Of a stretch of DNA of 64,000 bases, positions 62,601-64,000 are shown one piece after another. The notes below the pieces were generated by a model that was given only the letters and a program-made list of their open reading frames with translations, ran no database searches and was not told where the DNA came from. This stretch comes from Stereocaulon alpinum. Lineage: Eukaryota > Ascomycota > Lecanoromycetes > Lecanorales > Stereocaulaceae. Numbering within the stretch: the stretch's first letter is position 1; every line of letters begins with the position of its first letter. A program made the position numbers and the translations under genes. Location of the stretch: the NCBI GenBank assembly GCA_018257865.1, contig JAEUBA010000002.1:186001-250000 (forward strand), in the 5' to 3' direction.

Positions 62601-63546
62601 TTGCTGCTTCAATTCGTTTATTTGTGCGTCGATCTCTGCAAGATCTTTTTCGCCTTGAATGAAGCGCTGCGAGCTGTCATCTGTGTCAGTCGCGCCATCC
62701 TGCCGCTGTTCGTCGAGATTGTCCAGCTCATTCGCAATCGCCACCTGTTCCCGATGATCAATGGTGTATTGCAAACATCGACGTTCCTTATCTTTTTCCT
62801 GATAGTCCCTGAGTTCTTCTTTCTCCTCTTCCAGCTCTGCCAGTCGCTCCTTGATATATTCCAGAAGCTCGTCGATCTTTTCCCTTTTGTTATTTGTCTC
62901 ATTCATGATCTTCAAAGACTCTGTTCTCCTCGCTTCATATACCTGTGTACCAGCCACTTCTTTGAGCAAGTTCAATCGCTCGGCGTCTTTCATATTCGTA
63001 AGTGCAGTGACACGTCCCTGGGGAACAATGTAGTAAGGATTGGAGCGAGAGAAGCCAGCAGATTCCAGTAGATTCATGACATCCGATTTCGTAGCATTCT
63101 TTCGATCGAGAGAATACTCGTCCTTCTTCATCCCTATCGTTCGCCGTAGGACGAGTTCGGGCTTACCTGTAGGGAAACGATCATCACTGTTGTCAAAGAT
63201 GATTTCCACGAAGGCAGACATGACCGCAGCGCCGGTACCTTCCTGGTATTGCCATCAGTCGCGCATAATTTCATACATTTCATGGCCACATACATGAAGT
63301 AGAGCATTGCGTTCTTCCCGACCCATTTGTGTGTACGCATCACTAAGGACGAATCGAATCGCTGCAAAGAAGTTGCTCTTCCCCGAACCATTGCGTCCAA
63401 CGATGACATTGTGCTTCGGGGAGAAAGGCTCTATGACAGTCTGCTCCTTATAGCTAGGCTGATGTAAGTTGAGGGACGATATAGAGCGCGGCGCAATGGT
63501 GGGCATACCTTTTGAAGCCTTGAATGATGATCTGTTTGATATACAT
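59675..63546 (-). CDS. SMC3: Cohesin subunit SMC3
   Basis: ATPase of the cohesin ring that holds sister chromatids together and shapes chromosomes. Exons 63509-63546, 63294-63453, 62032-63242, 60090-61978, 59675-59994; 1205 residues, the usual SMC3 length. MYIKQIIIQGFKSYKEQT starts the protein; Walker A is GRNGSGKSNFFAAI. KK at 105-106 (GMKKDEY) matches the lysines acetylated by Eco1. Two long coiled coils flank a hinge (GCFGTLAELMEV to GGSLDTRSSRLQAVRN). The C-terminal head has LSGGQKSLCALAL and Walker B YLFDEIDANLD. The signature motif is cut by the last intron (59995-60089), which contains a 12-base G run and a GA microsatellite. Reading through that intron gives a false low-complexity end. 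Confidence 0.97.
60001..60079. repeat. G homopolymer and GA microsatellite inside the last SMC3 intron
   Basis: A G run (60001-60012 region) serves, read on the gene strand, as the C-rich polypyrimidine tract right before the acceptor. An (AG)n run ends near 60079, about 10 bp from the donor. Confidence 0.8.
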
Positions 63547-63838
63547 TTTGCCAGTCTTCAGGAAGACTAGAGCCCGCTAGCTTGAGAGTATTACTTGTTC
63601 AGTCAGGCGGTCTAACAGCGCCCGGCTATCGTAGTGTCATGCTGCGTGGTATTGTGAGCTCCTAAGGTGGGGAGATGTTCTTGTAGCACAAACGCGACTG
63701 GACGCGCTCCAATCTAGTGCTTGGCGTGCCGAACTTTTGCCGAAGCACTATGAAATTTCTCTGGCGAGTAGGGCGACGAGGGCGACGTTGATGAAAACAC
63801 CTTCGGATTGATCTCGACGAAGAAGAATCCTTGACCTC
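63547..63838. promoter_or_regulatory. Shared SMC3 / right-edge gene promoter
   Basis: A 292-bp divergent intergenic region with no other gene. Confidence 0.4.
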
Positions 63839-64000
63839 ATGTCGGACCCTCTGGATCCTGCTGCAGGGCAGCAACCTACCCATAACTTCATACCCGGCCA
63901 AGGCTACGCCAACGAGAGACCTGCAGTTGTAGAACAGGACAATATTGATGACAACCCGGAGGAAGACTACGATGATATATTCGCGGGCGAAGATCTTGAC
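63839..64000 (+). CDS. 5' end of an unidentified gene (partial)
   Basis: An ATG at 63839 opens 54 codons to the window edge without a stop. The encoded N-terminus is acidic and disordered (MSDPLDPAAGQQPTHNFIPG, then a stretch rich in Asp/Glu ending DDIFAGEDLD). No domain is visible yet, so no function is given. Its placement just across a short divergent promoter from SMC3 supports a real gene. Confidence 0.6.
   Translation, partial: MSDPLDPAAGQQPTHNFIPGQGYANERPAVVEQDNIDDNPEEDYDDIFAGEDLD

Overview
The window is nuclear DNA of a filamentous ascomycete (Pezizomycotina; Dothideomycetes-like is a guess from overall gene content). The genes are dense and cut by short introns, mostly 45-100 nt, with GTRNGT-like donors. 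The set combines conserved eukaryotic genes (MED20, CBC2, NUP82, histone H4, APC3/bimA, ACC1, SMC3) with families typical of moulds: a CFEM protein, a fungal-rhodopsin (PTH11-like) membrane protein, a HeLo-like/pseudokinase/protease fusion and a SesB-NB-ARC-TPR NLR. I spliced the genes by hand; every intact model below closes in frame.

Layout. 0.2-12.1 kb: MED20 (-), a 1219-aa HeLo-like/pseudokinase/trypsin-like protein (+), 3-ketoacyl-CoA thiolase (-), the PdxT/SNO glutaminase of vitamin B6 synthesis (+), cap-binding CBC2 (-), nucleoporin NUP82 (+). 12.8-27 kb: a seven-helix rhodopsin-family protein, a secreted SMP-30-like propeller, ADE8 (-) divergent from histone H4 (+), a peroxisomal carrier with a LEA-like tail (-), a DUF3605 GlcNAc-induced-type protein (+), cytochrome b5 reductase (+), SND2/TMEM208 (-), APC3/bimA (+). 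27.5-41.6 kb: SLC1 acyltransferase and the 2290-aa acetyl-CoA carboxylase ACC1 (both -), a CFEM GPI-type protein (-), a DUF3712 membrane protein (+). 42.4-63.5 kb: every gene is on the minus strand: a broken NLR, a secreted protein of three internal repeats, a DUF202 membrane protein, a CBM21 PP1-targeting subunit, a 5.2-kb gene-poor stretch, and cohesin SMC3. The start of one more gene runs off the right edge.

How genes relate. There is no obvious metabolic cluster. Lipid metabolism recurs: ACC1 makes malonyl-CoA, SLC1 makes phosphatidic acid, the thiolase acts in beta-oxidation, and the carrier probably supplies ATP to peroxisomes. Two loci look like innate-immunity or programmed-cell-death genes: the intact HeLo-like/pseudokinase/protease gene at 1.7-5.4 kb and the NLR at 42.4-47.0 kb. 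The NLR carries an exact 14-bp tandem duplication just before its Walker A motif and an in-frame amber codon further on, while its remaining exons stay open. These two, the threefold-repeat secreted protein and the LEA-tailed carrier are the most unusual items.
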